A DNA stretch of 64,000 bases from Distichodus sexfasciatus (Eukaryota; Chordata; Actinopteri; Characiformes; Distichodontidae), in NCBI GenBank assembly GCA_032718565.1, contig JAVGVS010000025.1, positions 493,528-557,527 of the forward strand, written 5' to 3'. The position numbers and the translations under genes were made by a program. Positions 13,801 to 27,900 of the stretch are shown here, piece after piece (position 1 is the stretch's first letter; each line of letters starts with the position of its first letter). Below the pieces are notes generated by a model. It was not told where the DNA came from. It made no database searches and saw only the letters and a program-made list of their open reading frames with translations.

Positions 13801-16258
13801 ACGTCTCAAAATAACTCTGAGGGTTTTGTGCCCCTTTGAGCGGGATGTGGGGCAGCCTGGCAAATTCACTTTGCAGTAATTGCAGCAACTCGAAAACGAA
13901 AGACAAATGTGTGTTATGGAAATGTAAAATCTATAAAATGCAGTGGCCAGAGGTCACAATAGATTAAAAAAGGGAAGGAGTAGTGTGTTGAAAGAAGTTC
14001 TCAGCCATAAACACTGCAGATGCAGCCTGTCTAAGCGAGTGATGAATGCAGTCACATGCACTTCACTAATGGAAAAAAGAATGACTATTCTAGACTGAAG
14101 GAACACACACACACACACACACATCAATGCACGGACCTCAACCAAAAGCTATCAAATTAATTTCTGAAGCAGAACAGCTCCATTCTGAATCTTTTCTGCA
14201 GCCTTGACCCTGTGCCAATGTATTTTTAATCAAGACGAATGACCTTTTGTGCAGCCGTCATACTGTTTGGCGCGGTCCTTCCGGTGAAACACATGGCCTT
14301 CGTTTTTTTCCTTCTACTTCTTCTTTCTTGTAGCGATCACTTCTGGAAATACATTGCTGTAAAGAACACTGGAATGTTTTTTCGTGAATTGCCTGAGCGG
14401 TTTCATAGGGGCCTTATTGGTATGGCTGTATCATTGTTGCTATTGTGCGATTGTTGTGGGCCTTATAAACGAGAGCTTGGCTCTCATCCGGCGTAACAAC
14501 TACCAAGAGTGGCTTTTCAAATCAGATCCGTACATTCGCTGACTACTCCAAGTCGGTTAATCCGAGCAAAAAACCTTCACCGCCGCTGTGCTGTGTTTGC
14601 GTTTGATTTCAAAGCTCCTGTGAGGTTTCGCAACGTGTAGGAAGACGCGATCCCTGAGCTATTTTACGGACTACCGGGTGCAAGGTTTTTCAAAATCTAT
14701 TGTCAGGACTTGACAAGACTAAGACTGTGGTTTTCAAAGTGGGTGGGATGCAAATTAATAAAATTGACTACAGCGGCAGTCACATAGCTGCAATTCTCAG
14801 GATTATGTTTTAACAAATTTTTGTATAGAGAAGCATTGTTAAAAAAGTAACACTGATGCATTAATAAACGTATATAATATCTATTAAAGATGACACTGAT
14901 CCGATATGTGGATTGGATATTGGTCCGATAACTACTCAAACAGCTGGATCGGGTATCAGTGGCACTAGGCCAATCTATGGAGCTGTTCAGCAAATTTTAG
15001 GTTTTTCTATGTTTGCGTAAACACGCACATACAGTTTGTTATGCAGGAAAGTGCCACTAAAGGTGGTAAATTGTTCGACATTCACACTAATTCCTAAATA
15101 TTGACATAATGAGCAGAGCAAGTAACGCAACACACTACAACCGCAAAAGCAAATCACGCAATTATACAGTTTCATTTCCTTTAGGGACTGATTAGGGACG
15201 GTCACAAAATTACAGAACTGTGTTTATATATATATAAATATATATATATATAACATGCAGTAGTGTCAGCACAGATGTTTATCTGACTGATTCAAAGTTT
15301 GGGATCACGTATGGGATATAGTTTTGGGATACAGACACGGTGGCTCCTGCGACTAAAAGGTGCAATAAGGTGATAAAAATGTAGAGTGGGGATAAAAGGT
15401 GAAAATATTCTTATATATAAAAGGTGGGTCCTGCACTAAGAGAAGGGCATCCAAACGCTCCAAATCTGTGCTACACAAATATCTGGCCTTTCGCCCTGGA
15501 CAAGTGATGAGTTCTTCCTTTTATTCTGCCACAAACCTGCAGGCCAGCGATGATGTGTTGGCCTCAACGCCCGCTCCTCTATTCCATCATTTTACATGAG
15601 AGCAGAGACAGATTACCCCTGTCAATGCTGCAATATAGCAGCGTGAAAGCCCACACAACGTTTCTGTAAAACATCTCAATCTTTACACGCCCCCCTCTTT
15701 TTCCTGCTTTCCCATATACACTCAGAGACAGAAATAAATACTGTAGCAGCACATACATGAGTTTAGCTTGAAGAATTGACAAAAACAACAACTGCATTTG
15801 AGTGCTCTTTTACCTGACGTAAATAAATCCCGACACTAAACGCTCTAAATGAATTAAGCAGCAATTATCTTAACTGCTTAGGAAGCATTTCACCAAGCGT
15901 TTTTCAGAGTTTAAATGTAAAATAAATTAATTTTTTTCTCATTTTAATCTTTTAGTTTCTACTCGTTGATAGGAATGTAACAATACATCAATTTGGTAAT
16001 CAAGGGTGGCATTGGTATTGATAAAAAAAAAAAACATTGACAAGACATATAAATATTGTAATGTCGCTTTAAATTGAAGCTCTATTTTTATTTAAATGCC
16101 TTCTTTGCTTTTTGGATTTACATTTGAATGTTAAACCAGCATATGATATTGTCTCATATTGATTGTTGGTCCTTCAATTGGCTTGAACAGACAACATTTT
16201 GGCAGACATCAAATAATTGTCTATTGAATCGATATAATATTGTATCATAATGAAACTT

Positions 16259-16338
16259 TGATTTACACATTTACACATTAATGATTTACACATTTACACA
16301 TTAATGATTTACACATTTACACATTAATGATTTACACC
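16259..16338. repeat. 23-bp minisatellite, about 3.5 units
   Basis: The unit TGATTTACACATTTACACATTAA (shown as two parts: TGATTTACACATT + TACACATTAA) repeats without change at 16259, 16282 and 16305. A partial unit follows at 16328. Confidence 0.95.
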
Positions 16339-17403
16339 ATTAATTGTAGACATTTATATGTGCATTGATAGTATGTGGCTGCTTTTTAAGTGACACTTAC
16401 CCAAACCTTATGTCAAATTCACAGAGGATGACAATTACATTTTGCTTTGATTTATTATGCTGAGCTGGACGTTTATTCTATAGTCATTCCTCACTGCTTC
16501 TGTCACATCAACTGTGGAGAAAGAAAAAAGGCTTTATCTAAACAGGAAATCATGCCTGATTACTGTGGAAATGAAAGACATTCTCCCAGCCCACTTCCCA
16601 CCATCTTAATAGAGCAATCAGCACACGTTTACCCTGTAAGAGCACTTATTAAACCCACGACTCACGATATCATTTAGCCTCGCCTTATAACATCAGTCAC
16701 CCGAGGTAAACCCATAAGCTCCTGGTTCTCAATAAATATATCATTCAACTTGACCCCCAAATCTAATGTCCTGCTGTAGTGGCCTTAGTCTGAAAAATGG
16801 ATGTGCTGAAAAGAGGAAATCCTCAGTGAAATGTGTAATCTTAGCTTATCTACAGACGATTATAAAAGCATTTCCTCTGACAAGAACCTCCATCTCTTGC
16901 TCCACCGTGGGGCTTTTCTGCCACCTTGTGGTCTTAGAGAAGCATTAAAACTTAAATTGCAGCTTCCCCTTTTGCAAACCCACAAACCTTAACACTTAAG
17001 CAGCATTAAACAACAAGCAGACATTAGCTTGATGAACCATTTAGAAGCACACGAGATCCCTGCTCAAATCTCACTCAGATTATCAGACTCAGACTATCAG
17101 AGCTCACAATCAAATCTAAGTGTCACAAACCTTTAGGTCTAAGACAAGACTTGCTCCAAGACAGTAAATGCAAAACTAACGCAAAACTGTCTTAAAATTA
17201 AAGAAGGAATAAAAAAAAGAAAACAAAGAAAAACCAAACAAAAAGAAGACTTAAAATGGCAAGATAATATTAAACCGTTTTTTAAGTTTCACACTTTAAC
17301 GAAAAATGGTTTAGAGAAACGAAAGTTCACAGACACGTTAGTGGGGTTTGTTTGTTTGTTTGTTTGTGTGTTTGTTTGTTTTCTCGGCTTGGGTAAGACA
17401 ACA

Positions 17404-18074
17404 TCAATAGTAAGGGGTAAATGAATCCCCTAGATACTCTTTGAAGAGGTGTGTCTTCAGATGACGTTTGAAGACAGCAAGGGACTCAGCAGTTCTTATG
17501 GCAAGAGGAAGTTGGAACCCCACCACTGAGGAACCAGCACTGCAAAGAGTCTTCCTGTTTTCCTCTTCTTTTAAGTAGAGGTGGTTCCAGACGAGCAGCG
17601 GTTGATGCTCTGAGACACGTTCTTTAGTCAGTGCTGATGAGTACTGTTCCAGCCTTGGCCTTAAAGGCAAGTGTTAGGGATTTGAACCTGATGCGAGCAG
17701 CCACAGGGAGCCAGTGCAGATTCCGCAGCAGAGGTGTGGTGTGTAAGAAATTAGGAAAGGCTGAAGATAAGTCTCGCAGCTGCATTCTGGATCAGCTGAA
17801 GTGGTCGTGTTGCTTTCATTGAAAGTCCACCCATAAGAGAGTTACAGTAGTCCAACTTAGAGAGGACCAAGGACTGGAAGAGAAGCTGAGTAGCTTCGGT
17901 GGTGAGAAAGGGGCGGATTCTTCTGATGTTGTGTAGGAGATATCTGCAGGACCTAGTGAGGTTGCTAATGTGTGAAGAGAATGACAGTTCGTCATCCAGA
18001 ATGACACCAAGGTTTCTTGCCGTTTTTGAGGGGATGATAACAGAGTTATCAAAAGGAATGGCAATATTTGCCAT
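17404..18074 (-). mobile_element. L2/CR1-like LINE reverse transcriptase 3' fragment, decayed
   Basis: On the minus strand, 18074 to 17751 encodes a typical end of a non-LTR reverse transcriptase: ARNLGVILDDELSFSSHI, CRYLLHNIRRIRPFL, LDYCNSLM and LQLIQNAAARLIF. The continuation with LAVFKRHLKTHLF (17404-17670) is in another frame, so a frameshift or deletion separates them. The 5' part of the element is absent. The neighbourhood at 17341-17386 is a (GTTT)n stretch. Confidence 0.85.
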
Positions 18075-18844
18075 TAACTTGACTGTCCTTCAGTAAATTG
18101 TTGTTGTTTTAACTACACCCTTTAACAACCAAAAGTTGGTGTCTGCATAGAGTGAGTGTAGGTTTGAATCAGAAAAGCCAGTGTAGCATCCCGAAAACCG
18201 TTACATCAGGCAACAGCAAAGTTAGAAAAGAATATTGCATATGATATTTTAGTAAACATTAAACAAAAGCATCACCTCTAGTGATCTTCAGATGGTGGAG
18301 GCAAAAGCAAGAACAAAGCAGTACACTAAAGTACTGCAAATCCCTTCAACAAATCTACAGAGCAATCAGTTATCAACGGTGGAGTTTGTAAATCTGTCCA
18401 GCATACTTCTCAAAATGGCACACTGCTCAAATGTAAAAATAAACTCAGGCTGAGGCTAAATAGTTTTTAGGGTTTTTTTTAGGCTAAATATGAAAAAGCC
18501 GATTTAGTCACATAATTAATTCATAATTTTAGGCAACAAGTAGCAAAATAAAGTTTTACTCAATTCCATAGATTTAAAAAAAAAAAACGTGAGCGAAACT
18601 TGCTACTTAAATAAACCTTTAGATTTTTACAATAAACTATTGTAAAAGTCCATGGAAATTAGTACAGTTTGTGCGTTGTGAGTTGAATCCAAATTTTAAA
18701 TTAAGGCCACAAATAGCAAAATAAAGTTGTACTTATTTACATATTTTAATAATTATTGTTGAAAATGAATTTGTCGGCATAAGCAGCTCCTTTAAAAATC
18801 ATGCCGCAGCACGTAAGGCGAGAGGGCGGAGTTACGTCGCGATG

Positions 18845-18857
18845 CCCCGCCCCCAAT
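18845..18857 (+). promoter_or_regulatory. GC box plus CCAAT box of the galc promoter
   Basis: A CCCCGCCCCC Sp1-type box (18845-18854) runs into a CCAAT core (18853-18857), about 80 bp upstream of the galc ATG. The surroundings (18803-18900) are richer in CpG than the AT-rich DNA on either side, and there is no TATA box. This suits a housekeeping-type promoter. I saw no perfect CLEAR element (GTCACGTGAC) for TFEB. Confidence 0.5.
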
Positions 18858-18934
18858 GCGGAAGAAGCAGTCAGTAGTTGTTTCGGTTTGAGACTGTCGT
18901 GAGTTAGACTCGACTTGACTAGACTAGAATTAAC

Positions 18935-21900
18935 ATGTCCAGAGCAGGTCTACACTGTGCACTTTTGTGTCTGTCGTTGTGCTTGTCGGTGAACGGAAGC
19001 GATACCTACGCCGTGGATGATGAAGGTGGAACTGGGCGTAGGTTTGACGGAGTCGGCGGGTTGAGCGGCGGAGGGGTGAGTGAGTGAGTGAGAGAGAGAG
19101 AGATGGTGGGGGTCGGAGAAGAAAGAGAGAGAGAGATAGAGAGAGAGTTGACAGAGAGAGGGGGAGACAGAACAAGAGAGGGAGGGAGGACAGAGAGGAA
19201 AAGAACAAATGAGAGAAAACCAACATGAGAAAACAATCAATGTTTCAGAAACATGATTGTTTTCTCATGTTCGTTTTCTCTCATTTGTCACAACGCAAAC
19301 ACAAGTCACAACAAGGGCCGGGCGATATGACTGAAAACTGTATCACGATATCAGTGTTTCATATCAGTCGACATCGATAATTATTGATATTTTTTATGAC
19401 CCATTTAAAATAAGGACCAGGAGAAAAATATATTACATTCTCTCAATTTGTTGTTGTGTTTAGTAATTTGTTGGTGTGGTTTGCACTTCAGGGCCACCGT
19501 AGTTAGCGTATCACTCCCTACGTTGCTAGGTTACCAGAGAGCGAGTGCCTTTGTTGATGCAACCAAACTAGCTTCGCAACCTCTGTTTTCTTCCGACGAA
19601 GAATAAAAAATATCAAACGTTTTATCGAACACATTTTTTAGTGATATTGATCACGTGTCTATCTCGATACATATCGTTATCGTTTTATCGCCCAGTCCTA
19701 ATGTTTCTAATTGTGTATGTATGTGTATTTGTGTATATGCATATGTTTATGTTTGTGACTGTGTTTTTTATTAAACACAGAGAGTAGTCAGGTGTTTGAT
19801 GCTTTCTTCATCGGACCATTCATCGTCATGAACAAAATGCTTTTATAAAACACTTCAGATTTGATGTGGAAAAATGAAAAGAGGTTAAAGATTGGCTTTT
19901 GGTTACTGATGTTACATCTAGTCATTACAGGAGTCATGAGATTAGAAGAGTAATGAGAGATCATATTCAATAATATCTGTTATTAACTAACCCCTAATTG
20001 AATCCAGGTCACAACTCCTGCTTTAAGATGCTGTATTTACCTCAGAGGTGGAGGAAGTACTGGCTCTCAGTACTTAAGTAAAAGTACAATTAACCAGCAA
20101 AAAATATACTTAAGTAAAAATAAAACTACTACATCATCAACCCTGCTTAAGTAAAAGTAAGAAGTACTTACTTTTAAACGTACTTAAAGTACTAAAAGTA
20201 AAAGTACTTGTGCAGTAGGTCTATGTTGTCACTTAATGGTCTATTTCAATATTTCAATAATATTATATCAGTCATCACATCAGTCATTTAAGTGACATCA
20301 CTGTAAACATAGGACAACTTATTCATTTAAAAAAAGGCCAATTGTCACAGGACATCGGGTAACGTATCTGTTCATAAACCGCTGCTAAGTGAACTAGCAG
20401 GTCATTACCTTGCATGGCAGCTAACATTATTGTCGATGGTGAACCTTATCATTTATCCCAGACAAGTGCCTCTAGTTCAAGATAGCAAAACATTTTATAC
20501 GTCACCCATATTGATGAATGAAAACTGTTGCAAAGCATCTCAATGTTGCGACCCCCTGGTAAGCGACTTCACATAAAATAACCTATTAATCTGGTTGGTT
20601 TAAACCTCCAAGACAGCCACATAACCTAGGCAACTTCAGCAAAAAAAAGTGACAGGGCCAAATAAAATGTAACGGAATGCATTTTAGAAATGTAGTGGAG
20701 TAGAAAGTATAGATAATAGCTGCAAAATGTAATAAAGTAAAAGTAAAAGTATTCATTATTATTTCTACTTAAGTAAAGTACAGATACATGAAAATGTACT
20801 TAAGTACAGTAACAAAGTATTTGTACTTAGTTACATTCCATTTACCTGCAGGCAACATCTCGTCTGCTAGTCAACTACGCTGAACCGTACAGGACTCAGA
20901 TTTTGGATTACCTTTTTAAGGTAAGCACAGGGAAATGTGAGTATCCTGCTGGGGGGAAAATGAGATATATCTGTTTGTTTCTGAAGTGGATCCTGATGTG
21001 ATACAACCAAGTTTTGTTTGTTTGTTAGCAGGTAAATTAATGTTTTCTTAACACTAATACATAACAACTGCTTGTTTTAGCCCAACTTTGGAGCTTCTTT
21101 GCAAATCCTGAAGGTTGAAATTGGTGGTGATGCACAAACAACAGGTGAGTTTAGACCTTACAAATGAAGCCTGAAATCAGAATGTTAAAGAATCATTTTA
21201 AAAGCATACCTGGCTCGTACATAAAATGCTTTTCCTGCAGATGGCACGGAACCGTCTCACATGCACTATGAGGACGATGAGAATTACTTCAGAGGCTACG
21301 AGTGGTGGCTCATGAAAGAAGCAAAGATGAGAAACCCAAACATCACCCTAATAGGTTTTTTTACCTTTGAATATTGTTTATTGTGAGGCAGTTGGCCCAA
21401 GTTCGCCAATTCAAGTCCCAGACCGCTAAAGGTACCACTGAGGTACTCATGAGCAAGATTACGTCCCTAAGTGGCAGTCCTCAGGGGGCAGTTGGAGGCG
21501 TAATGGTTAAGGTGTTCGCCCCATGATAATCACTCACTTTCACTGAAAGTCAAAAGCTTGTGGACGGTACCTTTACTGGTCCAGGATTCAAACTGACGAC
21601 CTGACGACCTTCCGACCTTTGATTCTCCAACTGTTTCGCTATCCGACTGCCCTAACTTTATCTCTGGTGATTTTTTTTTAGTTTCACTGCCTCTGCATAT
21701 CTATCCATCTAGATGTATTAAGAAAACAGGTTTGTGCACATGATTTGTGATGTACTTGATGTTGTTGTTGTTGTTGTCATCTAGGTTTACCGTGGGCTTT
21801 TCCGGGATGGGTAGGGCATTGTACAAACTGGCCCTATGACAACCCTGATATTACTGCCTATTATGTTGTGTCCTGGATTGTTGGGGCTAAAAAATACCAT

Positions 21901-24900
21901 GACCTGGATATTGATTATGTGGGGGTAATTATTACTATTATTATTATTGGCACGTGAACTGTGAGTGAGAGTGTGATTGTGTGACTGTGTGTGTTCTGCC
22001 GTGTGTTGGCGCCTGCCCAGGAGTGGGTCCCCGCCTTGCGCCCGTAAGTTCCTGGGATAGACTCCGGTCCCCCTGCGACCCCAGTTGGGATTAAGCGGTT
22101 CAGATAATGAATGAATTAATGACTTATTATTTGTGTCATTAGTAGTAGTACTCTTATTGTTGTTTTTCTTTTAACTAACATATTGAGTTTTCGTTCACAG
22201 ATATGGAATGAGAGAAACTTTAATAGCAAATATATAAAGGTAAGATATACATTTTGGGGACATTCATAAGCAGTTTCAGTTTTTGTAAATTAGTATGAAG
22301 AATATAAGGCCTCATTCACCAATTTTTTCCAAAAGTTTTCTTAAAGGGCCCATATTATGCATTTTCTCAGCAAGTTAAAATAGGTCTCTGTGCTCCACTA
22401 AACATGTCTCTAAAGTAGTTTGCTGAAAATACCTCTCAGATTAGGCATTTGTGCCTAATTTTTACCACTCTATTTCAGTCCCTTTCAGAACAGGCTGTTT
22501 CTCATTAGTATTCCTAAGTGCAAATGAGCCATCGCTGCCCACGGCCCACTCCAGAACCGGGGCGTAGACAGCACATACGAGTGTTTACCTCTGTCGACAT
22601 GGCTGTTGCTAACAGACCCTCCACAGAGCTATACATGTTCAACACAACACTCATCTGGTAGACTTCATTGCGATTTGTACGCTAGCACTTGCATGAAAAC
22701 ATGGCGGATCAGGAAACGCTAGCAGTTCTACTTGGTGGGTGGAGGTTCTTAGATAGGAGGGTGGAGTTATTCAGCTTGTTTAGATTTCTGATGTCTGCAA
22801 ATTAATACTAGCACAACTTACAGTGTGTAGAGGCAGTACAGACCCAAATGGATGTCCAAAGAACAGAAAAAGTTAGAAATTAGAAATAAGACAATGGAAG
22901 TCTCTCTGAATAATACCATCTGCTAAATGCCGTAAATGTAAAGACTCACCTCGCAAATATTAAATAGCAATGTTGGCCAATGTCAGAATCTTAATGAAAA
23001 CTACTTAATGGGTTTTAAGAACAAATTTCTTCATAAAAACAGATGATGAATGAGCCTCATTGTGATTTAATCTGAAGATCTAATGAAGATTAAAACCGCT
23101 GTCTGTTATTTGTCTGGGACACATGTGAAGCTACTACTGGTCTAACATCTCTCTTCTAATATTACAAGAATAATATTAGCAAATATTATAAAAAGCATTC
23201 ATTCATTGTACTCTTCTCTACTTGATCCAAATGAGTCGGGCCTGCTTTGCAAGTGAATTAAAGTGAACTATGGCAAACTGTGGCTCAGTGAGACAGTATA
23301 TAAGGGCTTTTTCTGTGCTGCTTCAAAACTGTCTTGTCGCTTTTGTTTGCGTTGTTGCATTGTGATCATTTTGATGGGATTTCGGAATCATGCTTTATCT
23401 TCCTGTGGTCTGCTCTGTGCTGACAGCTCTTGCGTTACACGCTGGATAAGAATGGATTGGAAAGAGTCAGGATCATTGCCAGTGACAACCTCTGGGAGCC
23501 AATAAGCCTTTTTGTCCTGCTGGACCACGAGCTGAAGGAAGCTGTGGATGTGTTGGGGTAGGACGACTCATACACTCTCACAGACGAGTGCGACCAAATT
23601 GGGTGCGCACACGATCAAAATTCCAACCAGTGCGACTATTTTTTTCCCCTTGGTCGCACTTGTGCACCTAACATTTCGCATAGGGCTGTCAAATTGTAAA
23701 AATAAATTAATTAAATCGGATAAAATATTCCGCAATCTAAAATGAGCGAGCAAGACGACAGAGAGAGAGACAGACAGAACCAATCAAAGGTGGTCCTCAG
23801 AGAGAAAGGGCGGTCCTTACTTCTCATTGGTTTTTGATCCTGGGATTCATGTGCAATGCTTTGTGGGTTTGGAATTGTGATTACTAAAAGCGAGCAAAGA
23901 TGAATAGGAGAATCTACAGTTTTATTTAAAAAAAAAAAATTTGGTGCACCTAAATTTTGTGCTTGTGCACCTAAATGAAAAACGAAATGAAAAAGGTTGT
24001 CTGTCCTTTTTGGCTATTGTAACGTCATGATAATACTGTTTTGTGAAAAGACGACTCAGAAAAGCGCTGAAAAAATCGAAACTACGTATTTTCTTGTCAC
24101 GATATGACATATTTCAAGAAAAAAAACACAATTCAAAGATTCATTTTTAAGTATATATTTAAAAATGAAATCCATCTGATCAGTTCAAATGAACAATTAG
24201 TTGACTGAATTTACAGAAAGTGTGCTACTTTGTGATATATCGTCATTAGGATGTGAGATGACATGCATCAGGATATGAGATTTTGGTGATATGCACAGCC
24301 CTAGTGATGTATGACTGAGCGATGTAATAAGGCTTTTTTGTTATTTTGTTTTGTGATATACATCGTTAATTAGGATGTGAGATGGCTTGTATTGGGATAT
24401 AAGTTACTGACCACAGCCCTAGTTTGGAGTGACTGTTTTCTCAGGCTCTTCATTTTATAAATTTAGGAGTTTACTCAAACCACAGGGTGTCATTTCCCTT
24501 TATATGACTGATTTGTCTGTGCTGGTGTCCCAAGTTCTCCAAAGTGTCATGACCCTTGTTTCACATCACTGAAAAGCTTAAGATAGTGACGCATTCTCTG
24601 GACTCTTGGCAGGGCTCACTACCCAGGAACCAAAACCGTTCCAGCTGCTCTGTTGTCGGGGAAGCAGCTCTGGGCCTCCGAAGATTACAGCACCTTCAAC
24701 GATGAGGTGGGAGGAGGCTGCTGGGCACGAATTCTCAACCAGAACTACGTCAATGGCAAGATGTCTGCGTAAGAGGGATTTCCATTTCTTATTCTAAAGC
24801 AGACTGCTTTACAATAGGGGCGTAGCTTAAGCGTAATGGTTAGGTAGTTGGCCCCGGACTGGTAAGGGCACCACTGAGGTACTCATGAGCAAGGTGCCGC

Positions 24901-27900
24901 TTCTGGGTCTCAAGGTTTCTTCCTGAATGCTACAGAGGGAGTTTTTCCTGTCGCCACTGCAACTGTCGCCTCAGACTTGCTCATTAGGGATTCAGGCTGG
25001 TTATGTAAAGCACTTCATGATAATGTCTGTTGTAAAGAGCGCTGTGCAAATGTAATAGAATAGTATCTGTCTTTATCTTTTTAGCACTATTTCGTGGAAC
25101 CTGGTTGCCAGTTATTATCAGGATCTCCCATTTGGACGAGACGGTTTGATGACGGCTCAGGAGCCGTGGAGCGGTCACTATGTTGTGGACTCTCCAATTT
25201 GGATTACTGGTAATTTCCTCCGACATTTTAGAAGTCGTCTGACCAAAAGACACTGATCTCAATCTTGTTCATAACATTTTCTCTGCTGTATGATATGTCT
25301 TTTAGCTCATACCACGCAGTTCACTCAGCCTGGCTGGACATATTTAAAGACTGTTGGACTCTTGAGACAAGGAGGCAGTTACGTTGCACTGACTGACCAG
25401 AAGGGAAACCTTACCATAGTCATTGAAACCATGGTAACATCTGTTTCGTGTTTGTTTATCACAAATGTGATTATTATCTTGACATTGGGCCTAGTTTTGC
25501 ACAAACACGCATACAATCAAATGTGTGTGAGGCCCTATTCACACAGATAGGCCCTATCTACATTGGCATTCGTTTGACGCTGTTTAACGCCAACCTGCAG
25601 CTCAATTTGTAGTTTGGTGTGTTTACCTGTGGGGCAGTAATCAGGCTGACCAAAGTGTTTACCTGTGTGCCGAAATCTAAAATTAAAAATATGCTGTACA
25701 TACAAATATAAAAGAGGAAATAAAATAACTTGTTCTGTGGCACATGAAGGAAATTAGTCTCAGAGCTTCACAGCTGGTTTAACATAATGACATCATATGG
25801 AATGGGAGCATATCTTGTGTATTTTTTTAAAATTAGTTACATAAAGTTATGAGTATTTCAAAAAACAAGTTTTGTGGCACATGAAGAACAGTGTTTGTGC
25901 TGCTCAGTTGATTTTACATCACCCACTGAAGCGCATAATAGGAATATTAAACTAACTTAACAGAATCATGGTATATATTCGTTCCTCCAGAACATCAACC
26001 CGACGGTGCGTTAACGCGGGAACAACGTTTTCTCTGCGTTCGTCTGGATTTCGGCAAAACATTGCATACAACGTTTATTTGACGCCATCTGAACACGCAG
26101 CCGACCGGACGCAGATCACGAATACCTGTGTGGACGCTCTGATTCGGTTCAGTGAGCAGAAAAATGGTCGGCGCTCAGTCCGCATTCTTCTGACGCAACG
26201 AATGCCAGAAAAATTGATTCAGACACACGTGGACAAAGCCTAAGAGTGCATTTCAGCGTTCATAGATCCTGTTCATACCAAAGAACAAATCTCAAATAAG
26301 AAAACACTCGCAAATGTTGGAATCTTTTTGAAAACTGTATAAGTGGGTGTTTTTAACAGTTTTAAATGATGCCTGCTCATTTTTCCTCCTTTTTGTCAGA
26401 CTCATAATCACTCAGAGTGTATACGGCCTCCTTTACCTCCCTACGACGTCTGGGCCCAGACAGCTGCTTTCACTCTGAAAGGCTCTTTTGTAAGTGCTGT
26501 TGAGATATTGACTAGTTACTGTTTACACACCTGAGCTTCCTTTACAGTGTCACTTTTCTTTACAGGCCTCGATCAGTGAGCTGCAAGTCTGGCATTCCAA
26601 GTTTGATTTCAAGACTCAAAAGTCAGTTTTCTTCCAAAAACTGAGTCCTATAAAGGTAAGTAATATGAAAGTTAAATCTTCCCATTTATTACAGACAAAA
26701 CTGACACATAACAACAACCACCACCACCACCACCAGAGATTTACTTACAGTACAGCTGTTTATTTGATATTTATTCCCGACGCACGTCCACAGCGCTCTT
26801 GTGCCGCGGCTCTCATATGGAACGCCCTCATGGTAAAAATGTACTTCTCTCCCAGAAATGAGTCTGTGAGAGCAGCACAATGCCATCTCATTTGCTGAGA
26901 GCTCTTCAGTTGTCTTTGTACGCGACACGTACCAAAAAAGAGTCTTGAGTCTTGAGTTGTCTTTCTTCATCTTTTCTTTACTACAATTCAAAGTTTTACA
27001 GGCAAAAAAATGAAAACCTAAGACTACAAAGATACTTTACGTGGCGTTACCTGACGGTCAAAAAACTGTAACGCTCCTGAGCTATCAGCTCTATCACATT
27101 CAATGTGAAACTAACTCTTTTACGTTCTTACATCATACGTAACTTCAGATTACAACACGTAAGGCACATCTTACTTCTATTGTTACATAGTAGTACATTT
27201 AACATGCATACATATTGATAAAGTTCTATTACGTAGCACTGTACATGGAAAGTTATGGAAGATTCCAGAAACATTTCTCTACTTTCTACTGTAAACAACT
27301 ACAAAACATTAAATCTAAATATTCACACATTCATACACACAAAATGGCTCTAACAGAGTCAGAAATGAGTTATAGGCCAAACTGAGTTCAAATGCTCAAG
27401 AATAACTAAAACTTCAGTATTTCTTCATTTTCCATTATTTTTTTCTATTCTTTAATCTTATAGAGTAAAAAATAAATATAGAAAAATGCATTATTTGTTA
27501 TCAAATCATTTTATTCTATATCCATATCAATTCCAAATGGATAAAGAATCTTATTGTTCTTCACAGTACTAAGCCATAGAATGCATAATAAAAACTCTGT
27601 TATATTAATATTAATCACAGTTCACAGTCCTGTGCAGACATCATTTTGGGAAAATACACTGGTTGTTTTTGGTGCAGAAGACGGTCTAGAACTACTTTTC
27701 TCACACTCAAAAAACTACTCAAGAATCAATAAGAGAATTGATAAGGAATTGATAGGGTGAATTGACAATGGCATTGATATTGATAAAATCTTATCAATTC
27801 CCACCCCATACAGCACTCTGCAAAAGTCTTGAACCTCCCCTTGTTTCTTCTGTTTTTGATTCAAAAGAGGTGGACTTTCTTGTGTTTTTGATGTAGTCTT

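Larger units (their letters stand above)
1..18844. other. gene-free upstream region
   Basis: No exon with both good splice sites and a recognisable protein family was found on either strand. The open frames are short and mostly fall in repeats. Contents: the SINE, MITE and LINE pieces listed separately, (CA)/(TG) runs at 2842-2862, 2955-2975 and 14104-14123, LINE or SINE 3' tails at about 8755-8870 and 10630-10735, and GATCCGATAT-type transposon scraps at 8365-8470, 11400-11520 and 14880-14975. A repeat-poor stretch with homeodomain-like words lies at about 13050-13400. Confidence 0.6.

Noticed and set aside
14239..14496. 85-residue open frame with a hydrophobic stretch
   Set aside because: No family match, no splice partners and no coding context; hydrophobic runs arise easily from T-rich DNA.
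23263..23505. 80-residue open frame overlapping galc exon 7
   Set aside because: It is in a different frame from the galc exon, and the exon reading matches GH59 sequence.
25968..26243. 91-residue open frame in galc intron 10
   Set aside because: It lies between two well-defined galc exons, shows no known domain and lacks matching splice signals.
26750..26900. Possible LINE tail (RSCAAALIWNAL-like translation) in galc intron 12
   Set aside because: Faint resemblance to L2 C-termini over fewer than 20 residues; not enough to call.
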